From JBDUDK01 sp040002995 (lineage in GTDB: Bacteria > Actinomycetota > Acidimicrobiia > Acidimicrobiales > Ilumatobacteraceae), in the NCBI GenBank assembly GCA_040002995.1, contig JBDUDK010000134.1:1-39979 (forward strand): a stretch of DNA of 39,979 nt, in the 5' to 3' direction. The translations under genes and the position numbers were made by a program. Shown piece by piece: positions 23,682 through 32,160 of this stretch. The notes under the pieces were generated by a model that was not told where the DNA came from, did no database searches, and saw only the letters and a program-made list of their open reading frames with translations. Position 1 is the stretch's first letter. Every line of letters starts with the position of its first letter.

Positions 23682-24698
23682 TCAGGCGGTCGCGAGGCTC
23701 TCGATGACGTCGGTGAGGTGGGCGACGTTGGCCGGGCGCAACTCGGCGGGAGTCTTGCCCAGGCGCACGATCACGACATCAAGGTCGGGGACGCACACGA
23801 TGAACTGACCCTCGTAGCCGTGACAAGCGAAAGAGCCGTGCCGGTCTCGCCACAGCCACCAATGCGTGCCGTAATCGAACATGCCGTCGGGATCGTGGGC
23901 GGTGAACGTGCGCGCGTCGTCGACCCATCCGGCGGGAAGCAGCCGCCGTCCCTTCCAGATTCCGTCGCGTAGGTACAGCAGACCGAATCGCGCGAAGTCG
24001 CGCGCCGTGGCATCGACAAAGGACGAGCCCACGAACGTGCCCGCCCCGTCGACACGAGCCACGGCCGACGACATGCCAAGCGGATCGAAAAGCTCCTTTT
24101 GCATGAAGCCGAGCACCCCGCCCACTTCTGGGCCCACCACGTTGCCCACAATGCGAGCCACGATGTTCGACGTCCCCGACGAGTAGTTCCAGGTCGTGCC
24201 GGGGGCGTGTGCAAGGGGCCGCGCCGCCGCGTAGGCGGCGACATCCTCGCGGCCGCTTCCGAAGAGCATGTCGATGCAGTGCGATACCTCGGCGTCGACG
24301 TAGTCCTCCACGAAATCAAGCCCATCGCGCATCTGGAGTAGTTGCCGGGTCGTGATCGCGTGCCGATCGTCGTCCGCCCACTCTGGAACGGGGGCCGGCG
24401 CATCGATGTCGAGCCGCCCATCGCGCACCGCCATGCCAACGAGAGCGTGGGTGATGCTCTTCGCCATCGACCAGGAGATCAGCGCGGTGTCGGGCGTCGT
24501 GTCCGGGCCATAGCGTTCGGCCACCAACCGGCCGCCCTGGACCACAACCAGAGCGAGGCCGACGCCCATGTCCGGTGGCTGTGCGCTGAACCGGTCGAGC
24601 GCCTTCTCGAACCGTTCGCCGTCGCCGGATGCCTCACCTCGTGGCCACTCATCGGTGGGCCACTCCACGTCGGGATCTTGTTCGGGCAGGGCTTGCAC
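23682..24698 (-). CDS. serine hydrolase (beta-lactamase class C-like)
   Basis: A 338-residue serine hydrolase of the AmpC/EstB-like family. The catalytic SxxK is S77-M-A-K80 (ISWSMAKS), the second-box residue is Tyr in WNYSSGTSN, and the third box is HGYEG in place of KTG. No signal peptide is seen, so it is probably a cytoplasmic esterase or peptidase rather than a beta-lactamase. The start was placed at GTG 24698, just before the divergent mcd; the frame continues upstream only as an antisense reading of mcd. It interrupts an otherwise uniform ethylmalonyl-CoA gene set. Confidence 0.85.
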   Translation of the reverse strand: MQALPEQDPDVEWPTDEWPRGEASGDGERFEKALDRFSAQPPDMGVGLALVVVQGGRLVAERYGPDTTPDTALISWSMAKSITHALVGMAVRDGRLDIDAPAPVPEWADDDRHAITTRQLLQMRDGLDFVEDYVDAEVSHCIDMLFGSGREDVAAYAAARPLAHAPGTTWNYSSGTSNIVARIVGNVVGPEVGGVLGFMQKELFDPLGMSSAVARVDGAGTFVGSSFVDATARDFARFGLLYLRDGIWKGRRLLPAGWVDDARTFTAHDPDGMFDYGTHWWLWRDRHGSFACHGYEGQFIVCVPDLDVVIVRLGKTPAELRPANVAHLTDVIESLATA

Positions 24699-24725
24699 GC
24701 GAGCGACGGTAGCTAACCTCGCAAC

Positions 24726-26345
24726 GTGACCGCCGCACCCGATCTGACTGCCGCGGCGTCGGCGATCGAGTTGGCACAACGCGTCGTGGGCCGGGGGGTC
24801 CGGGAGCTGGCGGCGAACGGATCGGTCGACAACGATCAGGTGCTCGCCTACGACTTGGCTCATGCGTCCGCGGCGGTCGAGACGGCGCGCTCGATGCTCG
24901 ACTACGGCGCCAAGGGCGAGGTCGAGGCGGCCGTCACATGCGCGTTCGTCGCTGACGCCATACACGAGCTCGTCACGAGGCTCACCGGCCGCGAGCACTT
25001 GTGGGGCCTCGAGCGTGACCCACTCGCCGGCGCTCACGATTTTCTCGTGTCGTACCGCGACCCCGATTTTCTCGCAGCACTCGCCCATGTCGAGGGTCCT
25101 CGCCACCTCGACCCGGATTTCGAAATGGTGCAGGACGTGTTTCGTCGCTTCGCCGACGAGAAGATCAAACCGGTTGCCGAGCACGTCCACCGCTCGAACA
25201 GCGATGTTCCAGAGGACATCATCAACGGGCTGGCCGAGATGGGCGCCTTCGGCTTGTCGTGTCCGCAGGAGTACGGCGGATTCGCGAGCGGAGGCGAGTC
25301 CGACTACCTGGGCATGGTCGTCGCCACGGAGGAACTCTCCCGAGGGTCGCTCGGGATCGGTGGCTCGTTGATCACCCGACCGGAGATCCTGACGCGTGCG
25401 CTCGTAAAGGGGGGCACGGAGACGCAAAAGCAGACTTGGTTGCCCAAGCTCGCCACGGCTGAGGTGATGGTGGCGGTCGCCGTCACCGAACCCGACTTTG
25501 GGAGCGATGTCGCCAACCTCAAAGCCACTGCGACACCGGCCACCGGCCCGAACGGCGAGGCCGGCTACGCGATCAACGGGGTGAAGACGTGGTGCACGTT
25601 CGGCGCCCGCGCCGACGTGTTGATGCTGCTCGCCCGCACCGATCCTGATCGCACCAAGGCCCACAAAGGGCTGTCGCTGTTCATCGTGCCCAAGCCACGC
25701 GGCGAAGGCCACGGGTTCGAGTTCACGCAAGAGGGCACGGGCGGAAAGATGGAAGGCCGGGCGATCGACACGATCGGTTACCGCGGCATGCATTCCTACG
25801 AAATTGCGTTCGACGGTTGGTGGGTACCGGCCGACGCCCTCATCGGCGAGGAGGGCGGCCTCGGCCGCGGCTTCTACTACCAGATGGAAGGCTTCGAGAA
25901 CGGACGTCTGCAGACCGCGGCGCGTGCCGTGGGCGTCATGCAGGCCGCGTACGAAGCGGCGCGTGACTACGCCGGCAACCGCACGGTCTTTGGCCGATCG
26001 ATCGGCGAGTACCAGCTCACCAAGGTCAAGCTGGCCCGCATGGCGGCGATCATCCAGGCGTCACGCCAGTTCGCGTACGCCGTGGGTCGCCTGATGGCCA
26101 AGGGCGAGGGCGCCATGGAGGCATCGATGGTAAAGGCGTACGTCTGCAAGGCGGCTGAGTGGGTGACACGAGAGGCCCTGCAGATTCACGGTGGCTACGG
26201 CTATGCGGAGGAATATCCCGTCAGCCGCTTGTACGTCGACGCCAGAGTGCTGTCGATTTTCGAGGGCGCCGACGAAACGCTTTGCCTCAAGGTCATCGCG
26301 CGCCGCCTGATCGAGCGCGCGACGCCTAGCGGGGGCTGCGGGTGA
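24726..26345 (+). CDS. mcd: (2S)-methylsuccinyl-CoA dehydrogenase-like acyl-CoA dehydrogenase
   Basis: A 539-residue FAD-dependent acyl-CoA dehydrogenase. Residues about 1-130 are an extra N-terminal helical domain not found in ordinary short-chain dehydrogenases but typical of methylsuccinyl-CoA dehydrogenase (LDTDQ-type region seen here as NGSVDNDQVLAYDLAHASAA). The core follows with DFEMVQDVFRRFADEK, VTEPDFGSDVANLKA, NGVKTWCTFGARADVLML, GYRGMHSYEIAFDGWWVP, ALQIHGGYGYAEEYPVSRLY and SIFEGADET. In the ethylmalonyl-CoA pathway it oxidises methylsuccinyl-CoA to mesaconyl-CoA. Size, N-terminal extension and the MaoC/CitE neighbours support this. GTG at 24726 is the only plausible start. The 3' end overlaps the lyase gene by 20 bp. 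Confidence 0.85.
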   Translation: MTAAPDLTAAASAIELAQRVVGRGVRELAANGSVDNDQVLAYDLAHASAAVETARSMLDYGAKGEVEAAVTCAFVADAIHELVTRLTGREHLWGLERDPLAGAHDFLVSYRDPDFLAALAHVEGPRHLDPDFEMVQDVFRRFADEKIKPVAEHVHRSNSDVPEDIINGLAEMGAFGLSCPQEYGGFASGGESDYLGMVVATEELSRGSLGIGGSLITRPEILTRALVKGGTETQKQTWLPKLATAEVMVAVAVTEPDFGSDVANLKATATPATGPNGEAGYAINGVKTWCTFGARADVLMLLARTDPDRTKAHKGLSLFIVPKPRGEGHGFEFTQEGTGGKMEGRAIDTIGYRGMHSYEIAFDGWWVPADALIGEEGGLGRGFYYQMEGFENGRLQTAARAVGVMQAAYEAARDYAGNRTVFGRSIGEYQLTKVKLARMAAIIQASRQFAYAVGRLMAKGEGAMEASMVKAYVCKAAEWVTREALQIHGGYGYAEEYPVSRLYVDARVLSIFEGADETLCLKVIARRLIERATPSGGCG

Positions 26346-27264
26346 AACCGGCTCGTTCGCCGCGGCTCACGAACTTGATCGCCATCTTGCGGCTGGCCTC
26401 GTCGATCATCTCGTCGCCGAACATGACCGCGCCCTTGCCCTCGTCCTCCGTCGCGAGCCGGTAGGCCTCGAGGATGTCCCAGGCCCGGTCGAACTGTTCC
26501 TGCGTCGGCGAGAACATCTCGTTCAAGATCGTCACCTGGTCGGGGTGCAGCGCCCACTTGCCGTCGTAGCCGAGGACACGCGTCCGATTGCAGTAATCAC
26601 GGAACAACTCCGGCTCACGGATCTTGAGGAAGGGGCCATCGATCACTTGAAGGCCGTTCGCCCGGCCGGCCATCAGGATCTTGGAGAACACGTAATGGAA
26701 GTGGTCGCCGGGGTACTCGGGGATCTGGACACCCCCCGTCAGCACCGGCATTTCCATCGACGCCGCGAAGTCGGCGGGACCGAAGATGATGGTCTCGAGC
26801 CGGGGCGATGCCGCGCAGATCTCCTCCACGTTGATGAGCCCGCGCGTCGTCTCGATCTGGGCTTCGATGCCGATGTGACCCTTCGGCAGGCCGGAGTTAA
26901 CTTCCACCTGGCCGAGGAGCAGGTCGAGAGCGACCACCTGAGCGGCGTTCTCCACCTTCGGCAACATGATCTCGTCGAGCCGCTCACCCGCCTTGCCGAC
27001 GACCGCGAGCACGTCGAACGCCGTCCATCGGGTCGACCAGTCGTTTACCCGTACACACAGAACCTTGTCGCCCCAGTCCTGGTCGCGGATCGCCGAGACG
27101 ACCTTGTCACGGGCGGCCTCCTTCTCCTTCGGCGCGACGGCGTCCTCGAGATCGAGGAAAACCATGTCGGCGGGAATGCCCGGTCCCTTGCCGAGCATTT
27201 TCTCGCTCGATCCCGGAATCGACAGGCACGAACGACGAGGCAAGTCACGGCTGCGGGCGGACAT
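26326..27264 (-). CDS. HpcH/CitE-like CoA lyase, malyl-CoA/methylmalyl-CoA lyase-like
   Basis: A 312-residue TIM-barrel lyase of the CitE family that cleaves malyl-CoA-type thioesters with Mg. Markers are RRSCLSIPGSSEKMLGKG (CoA-binding N-terminus), MVFLDLEDAVAP (acidic metal ligand area), IGIEAQIETTRGLINVEEI with the metal-binding Glu, and IIFGPADFAASMEMP with the metal-binding Asp. The C-terminal GYDGKWALHPDQV closes the active site. Next to mcd and a MaoC hydratase it fits the L-malyl-CoA/beta-methylmalyl-CoA lyase of the ethylmalonyl-CoA pathway. The gene is convergent with mcd with a 20-bp overlap. The ATG at 27264 gives MSARSRDLPRR. Confidence 0.85.
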   Translation of the reverse strand: MSARSRDLPRRSCLSIPGSSEKMLGKGPGIPADMVFLDLEDAVAPKEKEAARDKVVSAIRDQDWGDKVLCVRVNDWSTRWTAFDVLAVVGKAGERLDEIMLPKVENAAQVVALDLLLGQVEVNSGLPKGHIGIEAQIETTRGLINVEEICAASPRLETIIFGPADFAASMEMPVLTGGVQIPEYPGDHFHYVFSKILMAGRANGLQVIDGPFLKIREPELFRDYCNRTRVLGYDGKWALHPDQVTILNEMFSPTQEQFDRAWDILEAYRLATEDEGKGAVMFGDEMIDEASRKMAIKFVSRGERAGFTRSPR

Positions 27265-27325
27265 GGACCAGAGCGTACGAAACGCCAGCGCGACATACCG
27301 AACGCCAGATCTCAACTCGTAGCTA

Positions 27326-28558
27326 ATGACAGAATGCGGCTCTGTGCGGCGCCTCCCCCTAGCTTTCGCGGCCGCTGTGGCATTCAGCGCCGCGACGACG
27401 CCGGCCATGGCCGCTGTACCCGACACCACCGTCCCGGTCTCTGCGACATCGATTGCCCCCACGACCACGGCCCCGCCTACCGTCGCCGCCGAGGCCTGGA
27501 TATTGGTCGACGCTGATACCGGCGCGGTTTTGGCCGGCGAATCGATTCACGAGCCTCACCTCCCCGCGAGCACGGTGAAGGTGGTCACCGCGCTCACCGC
27601 CCTTCGACTGAACGGCGCCACCGGCTCGGTGGAAGTCACCAAGGCGGCCGCCACGCGCGCGCCGATGAGAATAGGAATGCAGGTCGGCCAGCAGTGGTCG
27701 ATGAAGGACGCGCTCTACTCCCTGATGCTCGTGTCGGCGAACGACTCCGCGTACGCGATTGCGCAGTCCACCGCAGGGAGCATCGAAGGGTTTTCCTCAG
27801 AGATGGCCAAGACCGGGCAACTGCTCGGACTGCGCGATTCCACGTTCAAGGATCCTGCGGGCTTCGACGACGCCGACTCGGTTATCGGTCCGAGTGAGAT
27901 GAGCGCGTTCGATCTCGCAATCGCGGGTCGGGCCGCGCTCCGCGACGCGACCTTGGGTCCGATCGTGGCCACGCAGCGCTACAAGTTCACCGGACCCGAC
28001 GGGACGCACCACACCCTTGTGAACCACTCGAAGCTTCTCACTCGCTACGAGGGAGCCGACGGCATCAAGACGGGATACACGACGCGCGCCCAAGGAACGT
28101 TGGTCGGCTCGGCCACACGGGATGGCCGCACGCTTATCGCGGTCGTACTCGGCGCGCCCGACATCTACACGCCGGTCATCCGCCTTTTCGACTGGGGCTT
28201 TTCGAATCTGCCAGGGTTGGTCGGCACCGGCGAGAGCCTTCCCTTGATCGCGGGCGAAGAACCGGCAGCATCACCACCGGCAACGAGCGTTGCCATCACA
28301 GCCGCGACCGAGACCACGGTCCCCGTCGCGCCGGTGACGACGGCCGCTGTCGTGCCGGTCACCGATGTGCCCGTCGCCGCGCCCGTCGTCCTCACGGGCA
28401 CCACCGGTCCGGTGTGGTGGGCCGTCGGCGTGAGTGGGGTCGGCGCGCTCATCGCCGGGGTCGGTGTATGGCGGTTCGCGGTGAGCAAACAGCGCCGTCG
28501 CCGCCATGACCGCGTGCTGACGCGCGTGGCCGACCTTCAACTGCCCGCGCGCTCTTAG
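27326..28558 (+). CDS. D-alanyl-D-alanine carboxypeptidase (S11 family)
   Basis: A 410-residue exported, membrane-anchored peptidoglycan D,D-carboxypeptidase. The signal peptide (about 1-30, AFSAATTPAMAA) is followed by a Thr/Pro-rich linker. The S11 core has S82-T-V-K85 (LPASTVK), S137-A-N139 (VSAND) and K248-T-G (GIKTGYT). A second Thr/Pro/Val-rich linker (about 310-360) leads to a C-terminal helix (VWWAVGVSGVGALIAGVGVW) and a basic cytoplasmic tail (KQRRRRHD). It trims terminal D-Ala from pentapeptides and so limits cross-linking. It is divergent from the CitE-like gene and overlaps the next gene by 4 bp at the stop. Confidence 0.9.
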   Translation: MTECGSVRRLPLAFAAAVAFSAATTPAMAAVPDTTVPVSATSIAPTTTAPPTVAAEAWILVDADTGAVLAGESIHEPHLPASTVKVVTALTALRLNGATGSVEVTKAAATRAPMRIGMQVGQQWSMKDALYSLMLVSANDSAYAIAQSTAGSIEGFSSEMAKTGQLLGLRDSTFKDPAGFDDADSVIGPSEMSAFDLAIAGRAALRDATLGPIVATQRYKFTGPDGTHHTLVNHSKLLTRYEGADGIKTGYTTRAQGTLVGSATRDGRTLIAVVLGAPDIYTPVIRLFDWGFSNLPGLVGTGESLPLIAGEEPAASPPATSVAITAATETTVPVAPVTTAAVVPVTDVPVAAPVVLTGTTGPVWWAVGVSGVGALIAGVGVWRFAVSKQRRRRHDRVLTRVADLQLPARS

Positions 28559-29235
28559 GCGAGCTCGCGTCTAAAGAGGTCGACGACCTTGAGCCACGCG
28601 GACGACGCGGCGGCCTCGTCGTACTGGTCGGACCGGGTGTCGTTGAAAAAGCCGTGCTTCGTGCCGGGGTAGACCTTGAATGACGCCCGCTTCCCCAAGT
28701 CAGTCAGCTCGCCCTCGAGCGCCCGGACGACAACGGGTGATGCGAAGTCGTCGTTCTCGGCGTAATGGCCCTCGAGTACGCCCTCGAGCTTCGACCAGTC
28801 GGGACGGGCCGACGGCCACGGGATCACGCCGTAGAACGGCGCGACGGCCTTGACCGCATCGGGCCGCTGGCACGCCAACACCAGGGCGAGACCCCCACCC
28901 ATGCAGAAGCCGATGACGCCAATGCCCGAGCCGGTGGACTTCTCGTTGAGATAGTCGACGGCACCACTCAGATCCTTCGCCGCCTGCTGAACGTTGAGCG
29001 CCATCATCAGCTTTCCGGCACCGTCGGGTTCCGTCGCCATCTCGCCGTGGTAGAGATCGGGCGCCAGCGCGACGAAGCCGGAGCTCGCCAGCCGCTCCGC
29101 GATGTCGCAGATATGCGGGACGAGTCCCCACCACTCCTGGATCACGAGTACGCCTGGCCCTGAGCCGCTCGCCGGCATGGCGAGATAACCGTTTGCCGTA
29201 CCGCCATTCGAAGGAAACGAAACGGTTTCACCCAT
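28555..29235 (-). CDS. dienelactone hydrolase family protein
   Basis: A 226-residue alpha/beta-hydrolase of the DLH family. The nucleophile is a Cys rather than Ser: GFCMGGG (C111). Supporting residues are E34 in VIQEWWGL, Asp in AENDDFAS and His in GTKHGFFND. Such enzymes hydrolyse dienelactones and other small esters in catabolic pathways. The ATG at 29235 (MGETVSFPSNGG) was chosen because it matches the family N-terminus. An upstream GTG at 29271 would add 12 residues. The gene converges with the carboxypeptidase and is divergent from the NfeD/flotillin operon. The substrate is unknown. Confidence 0.88.
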   Translation of the reverse strand: MGETVSFPSNGGTANGYLAMPASGSGPGVLVIQEWWGLVPHICDIAERLASSGFVALAPDLYHGEMATEPDGAGKLMMALNVQQAAKDLSGAVDYLNEKSTGSGIGVIGFCMGGGLALVLACQRPDAVKAVAPFYGVIPWPSARPDWSKLEGVLEGHYAENDDFASPVVVRALEGELTDLGKRASFKVYPGTKHGFFNDTRSDQYDEAAASSAWLKVVDLFRRELA

Positions 29236-29282
29236 GGCGGGGGACCCTACACTCGCGCCCGGCCCGACCAAGTGAGGACCAG

Positions 29283-29492
29283 TTGGCTGACCAGCAGATG
29301 GTGGGCAAGATCGGCAGGGTCACGGGTCGCATCGCTCCTGGCCTTCTGGGCGAGGTGATGATTCCCGTGCGCGGAGGTACGGAGGCCTTCCACGCCTACG
29401 CCGCCGACGAGGGAGATGTGATCACAACAGGAACCCGCATCGTCGTTGTGGAATACCACCCACCACGAACGGTTGTCGTCAGCAAGATGTGA
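29283..29492 (+). CDS. stand-alone NfeD-like OB-fold protein
   Basis: A 69-residue protein that is only the C-terminal OB-fold of NfeD: GKIGRVTGRIAPGLLGEVMI, then GDVITTGTRIVVVEYHPPRTVVV, a five-strand barrel (parts quoted). Ordinary NfeD proteins have membrane helices before this domain. Here none is encoded between the divergent gene and the start. The start may be TTG 29283 or ATG 29298. The next gene, 15 bp downstream, is a flotillin, the classic NfeD partner in bacteria. A helper of flotillin assembly is likely. Confidence 0.7.
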   Translation: MADQQMVGKIGRVTGRIAPGLLGEVMIPVRGGTEAFHAYAADEGDVITTGTRIVVVEYHPPRTVVVSKM

Positions 29493-29507
29493 TTCAACAG
29501 GAAGCTG

Positions 29508-31013
29508 GTGGTATCGGTGGACTCGCTCATTCTCATAGCCATAATCGCGGGGGGCGCGCTTTTACTTTTGGTGATCATCTTCCGGCTCGCGTGGCGCGTG
29601 GCCGAACCAAACGAAGCGTTGATCATCTCTGGATTCAAAACGGCGAAGGAAGGCACCGGGGCGGTCGAGCTCCACGACAGCCTCGGCTTCAGGATCATCA
29701 CCGGCAAGGGGACGCTCGTCGTACCAGGGGTGCAGACGGTGCGCCGTCTCTCCCTAGATCTGCGCCAGTCCGATCTCGCCATCGACTGTGTGACGCACCA
29801 AGGCATCCCGCTCGGCATCAAGGGCGTGCTGATTTACAAGGTGGGTGACGACTTCTCGTCCATCGCGAATGCGGCCCGACGCTTCCTCGACCAGCAGAAT
29901 CAGATGGATCAGCGCGTGCACAATGTGTTTGCCGGACATCTGCGCGCCATCGTGGGCAACATGACTGTCGAGGAGATGATTCGCGATCGCGACAAGCTCA
30001 CGTCGCTGACACGGTCCTCGGCAGGGTCTGAAATGGAAAAGCTCGGCCTCATCGTTGACTCACTCCAGATCCAAGAAATCGACGATCCGACGGGATACAT
30101 CAGCAACCTGGGCCGTCCACACGCCGCCGCTGTCGAGCGCGACGCGCGCATCGCACAGGCACAAGCCGACCAGGCCGCCACCGAAGCCGAGCAGGAGGCC
30201 GACGCCCGTAAGGCCGAGGCCCGCCGCAACTCCGCGATCAGCCAGGCCGGCTTTCAGGCCGAGGTCGACCGAGCGGCAGCTACCTCGCAGCAAGCCGGCC
30301 CGCTCGCCGACGCCGCCGCCCGCCAGCAGGTCGTCGTGCAGGAGACAAAGGTCGCCGAGCTCGAGGGTCAGCGCGAGGAGCAACGCCTCCAGGCCACGGT
30401 GCGCAAACCCGCCGACGCCAAGGCCTACGAGCAGACCACCCTCGCCAAAGGTGCGCGCGACGCGCGAATCGCCGCTGCCGAAGCGCAGGCGAAGGAAGTC
30501 GAACTGCAGGCTGGCGCGAACGCACAGCGCGTCAAGCTCGAAGCGGGGGCCGACGCCGAGCGGGTCCGCGTGGCCGCGGCCGCCGACGCAGAACACGTCC
30601 GACTTTCGTTCGCCGCCCAGGCCGACTCGGTCAGGGCGGTCGGCGAGGCGGAGGCGGCCGCCACACAGGCCAAGGGTCTCGCCGAGGGTGAGGCCGTCCG
30701 GGCCAAGGGCATCGCCGAGGCTGACAGCATCAAGGCGCGCGCCGACGCGCTGCTCCAGAACCAGGACGCGGTAATCGGACAGCAGCTGGCCGAGAACTGG
30801 CCCGCGATTGTCGAAGCGGCAGCCAAACCATTCGGTGCAATCGACCAGCTCATCGTGTTGAACGGGGCGCAGGGCGTCTCCGAAGTCCTCGCCCAGGCCC
30901 TGAGTCAGGGCGTCGCCGGCCTGCAAATGGCCCGCACGATCCTCGGAAAACCGAGCCGTCCCGCGAACGGCCAAGATGCCGAGGAGTTGCCGCCCCCCAA
31001 GGGAGAGGTCTGA
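29508..31013 (+). CDS. floT: flotillin-like SPFH/PHB domain protein
   Basis: A 501-residue membrane scaffold protein of functional membrane microdomains. One N-terminal hydrophobic segment (about 4-26, LILIAIIAGGALLLLVIIF) is followed by the SPFH domain (about 28-200, VAEPNEALIISGF...). A long Ala/Glu-rich coiled coil (about 210-430) has heptads such as EAEQEADARKAEARR and many EA repeats. The C-terminal region (GAIDQLIVLNGAQGVSEV) is typical for flotillin. GTG 29508 or 29517 could be the start; an AGGAA lies just upstream. It is preceded by the NfeD OB protein, and VOC and DUF2007-like genes follow in the same direction. Confidence 0.9.
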   Translation: MVSVDSLILIAIIAGGALLLLVIIFRLAWRVAEPNEALIISGFKTAKEGTGAVELHDSLGFRIITGKGTLVVPGVQTVRRLSLDLRQSDLAIDCVTHQGIPLGIKGVLIYKVGDDFSSIANAARRFLDQQNQMDQRVHNVFAGHLRAIVGNMTVEEMIRDRDKLTSLTRSSAGSEMEKLGLIVDSLQIQEIDDPTGYISNLGRPHAAAVERDARIAQAQADQAATEAEQEADARKAEARRNSAISQAGFQAEVDRAAATSQQAGPLADAAARQQVVVQETKVAELEGQREEQRLQATVRKPADAKAYEQTTLAKGARDARIAAAEAQAKEVELQAGANAQRVKLEAGADAERVRVAAAADAEHVRLSFAAQADSVRAVGEAEAAATQAKGLAEGEAVRAKGIAEADSIKARADALLQNQDAVIGQQLAENWPAIVEAAAKPFGAIDQLIVLNGAQGVSEVLAQALSQGVAGLQMARTILGKPSRPANGQDAEELPPPKGEV

Positions 31014-31384
31014 TGGAGACGATTGGCATTCACCATGTCGCGCTGAACGTGCGCAACCTCAGCGACGCGCTGACGTTCTACGAAGGGGCATTGGGCTTCA
31101 CGTTGATGCCTCGACCTGACTTCGGCTTCCCCGGCGCCTGGTTGCAGGTCGGGGCGAGCCAGGTACATCTCATCGAAGTCGACGACGCGCATCCCGACGC
31201 CCGCCAGCATTTCGCGTTGCAGGTGGCCGACCTTGACACCTTGGTTGCCGCGCTCGAGGAGAAGGGCCTCACGGTCCGGCGCGCCGCGCACATCGCCGGA
31301 GCCGGCCGTCAGGCGTTCATCCGAGATCCATCGGGGAACCGCATCGAGCTGAACCAACCCGATGGCTTGGCTCCCGGCGGATGA
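31013..31384 (+). CDS. VOC (glyoxalase/dioxygenase superfamily) protein
   Basis: A 123-residue vicinal-oxygen-chelate fold protein, one pair of beta-alpha-beta-beta-beta modules. Likely metal ligands are H8 in IGIHHVALN, Glu in QVHLIEVD, His in QHFALQV and Glu in NRIELNQ, as in glyoxalase I and methylmalonyl-CoA epimerase types. The ATG overlaps the flotillin stop (TGATG) and the stop overlaps the next gene by 4 bp, so it is in the flotillin operon. The catalysed reaction cannot be named from sequence; metal-dependent isomerisation or lyase chemistry is typical. Confidence 0.85.
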   Translation: METIGIHHVALNVRNLSDALTFYEGALGFTLMPRPDFGFPGAWLQVGASQVHLIEVDDAHPDARQHFALQVADLDTLVAALEEKGLTVRRAAHIAGAGRQAFIRDPSGNRIELNQPDGLAPGG

Positions 31385-31662
31385 GGTTTCGCGAACGCAT
31401 TCTGAAGATGCTCGGCGATGACAAGACCTCCGTCGACCCCGATACACCCATTGCCCTCATCGAAGTCCGCGATTTCATGGCGCCGATGGTGGTCGACGCC
31501 CTCCGAGAGGCCGGCATCGTGGCCACCGCCGTTGACGAGCGCTCGGCGCTATGGACCGGCGAGCGTCTGCAGAGTCGGTCGACCATCTTCGTTCCTGCCG
31601 GTCGGCGCGATGAAGCGATGACGATCGTGAATGAGGTCGCGGGGTTCGACGAATCGCCGTGA
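31381..31662 (+). CDS. small DUF2007-like protein
   Basis: A 93-residue cytoplasmic protein with an alpha/beta plait such as found in DUF2007-like signal-transducing proteins: IALIEVRDFMAPMVVDALREAGIVA (partly quoted: VVDALREAGIVA), then STIFVPAGRRDEAMTIVNEV. There is no membrane segment or Cys. The start overlaps the VOC stop (ATGA). The function is unknown; the ferredoxin-like fold is only inferred from the alternating pattern. It is the last gene of this direction before a convergent flavoprotein gene. Confidence 0.65.
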   Translation: MRFRERILKMLGDDKTSVDPDTPIALIEVRDFMAPMVVDALREAGIVATAVDERSALWTGERLQSRSTIFVPAGRRDEAMTIVNEVAGFDESP

Positions 31663-31669
31663 CAGCGAA

Positions 31670-32137
31670 TCAGTACTGACCGGCGAGCTTGCGATGATCC
31701 CAACTCACCACGCGCTCGACCTCGACGCGCACCACAAGGCGTTTGGCCGCCTGCTTTTCGAGGAAGGGGCGAGCGTCGGCGCTGCGGGCCGCCGGCCCGG
31801 TGTGCCGCTCCCCTGTCGACAGCCCGACCTCGAGGATCTTGTTGAGGTCGTCCATGATCGTGCCCGTTCCAACCAACTCAACGCCGCGTAACTCGCTGTA
31901 CTTGTCGCCCTCCTCGACCAGACAGGTGATCCGCGGGTCGCGCCGAAGGTTGATGATCTTCTGGCTCTTGGCAAACGTCCAGAACGCCGGAGCGCCATCG
32001 AGAAAGCCGTACCACATCGCCACGAGGTGCGGATGACCCGTCGGACCGATCGTGGCCACACTCATAGTGTGCGTCTCTTGCAGGAACGCCTCGACCTCTT
32101 CGGGACTCATGCGGATTTCGTCGCGTCGACTCGCCAT
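31670..32137 (-). CDS. PPOX-type (split-barrel) flavin or F420-dependent protein
   Basis: A 155-residue pyridoxamine-5-phosphate-oxidase-like split-barrel protein: SVATIGPTGHPHLVAMWYGF, FWTFAKSQKIINLRRDPRIT and VELVGTGTIM. These strands build an FMN- or F420-binding dimer. In actinobacteria many such proteins use F420H2, but the sequence here does not decide the cofactor. The ATG at 32137 was chosen; a GTG two codons upstream (32143) is equally possible. The stop lies 8 bp after the convergent DUF2007-like gene. The substrate is unknown. Confidence 0.8.
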   Translation of the reverse strand: MASRRDEIRMSPEEVEAFLQETHTMSVATIGPTGHPHLVAMWYGFLDGAPAFWTFAKSQKIINLRRDPRITCLVEEGDKYSELRGVELVGTGTIMDDLNKILEVGLSTGERHTGPAARSADARPFLEKQAAKRLVVRVEVERVVSWDHRKLAGQY

Positions 32138-32160
32138 GGGCACCGACCGTAGACGCCCGG

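Noticed and set aside
24698..25793. An N-terminal extension of the serine hydrolase over the mcd gene
   Set aside because: The extension is antisense to mcd and is not protein-like; the start at 24698 fits the intergenic space and family length.
26494..26510. GAACTGTTC within the CitE-like gene, similar to the arm of the 1594 palindrome
   Set aside because: It is a short match in coding sequence with no inverted partner nearby.
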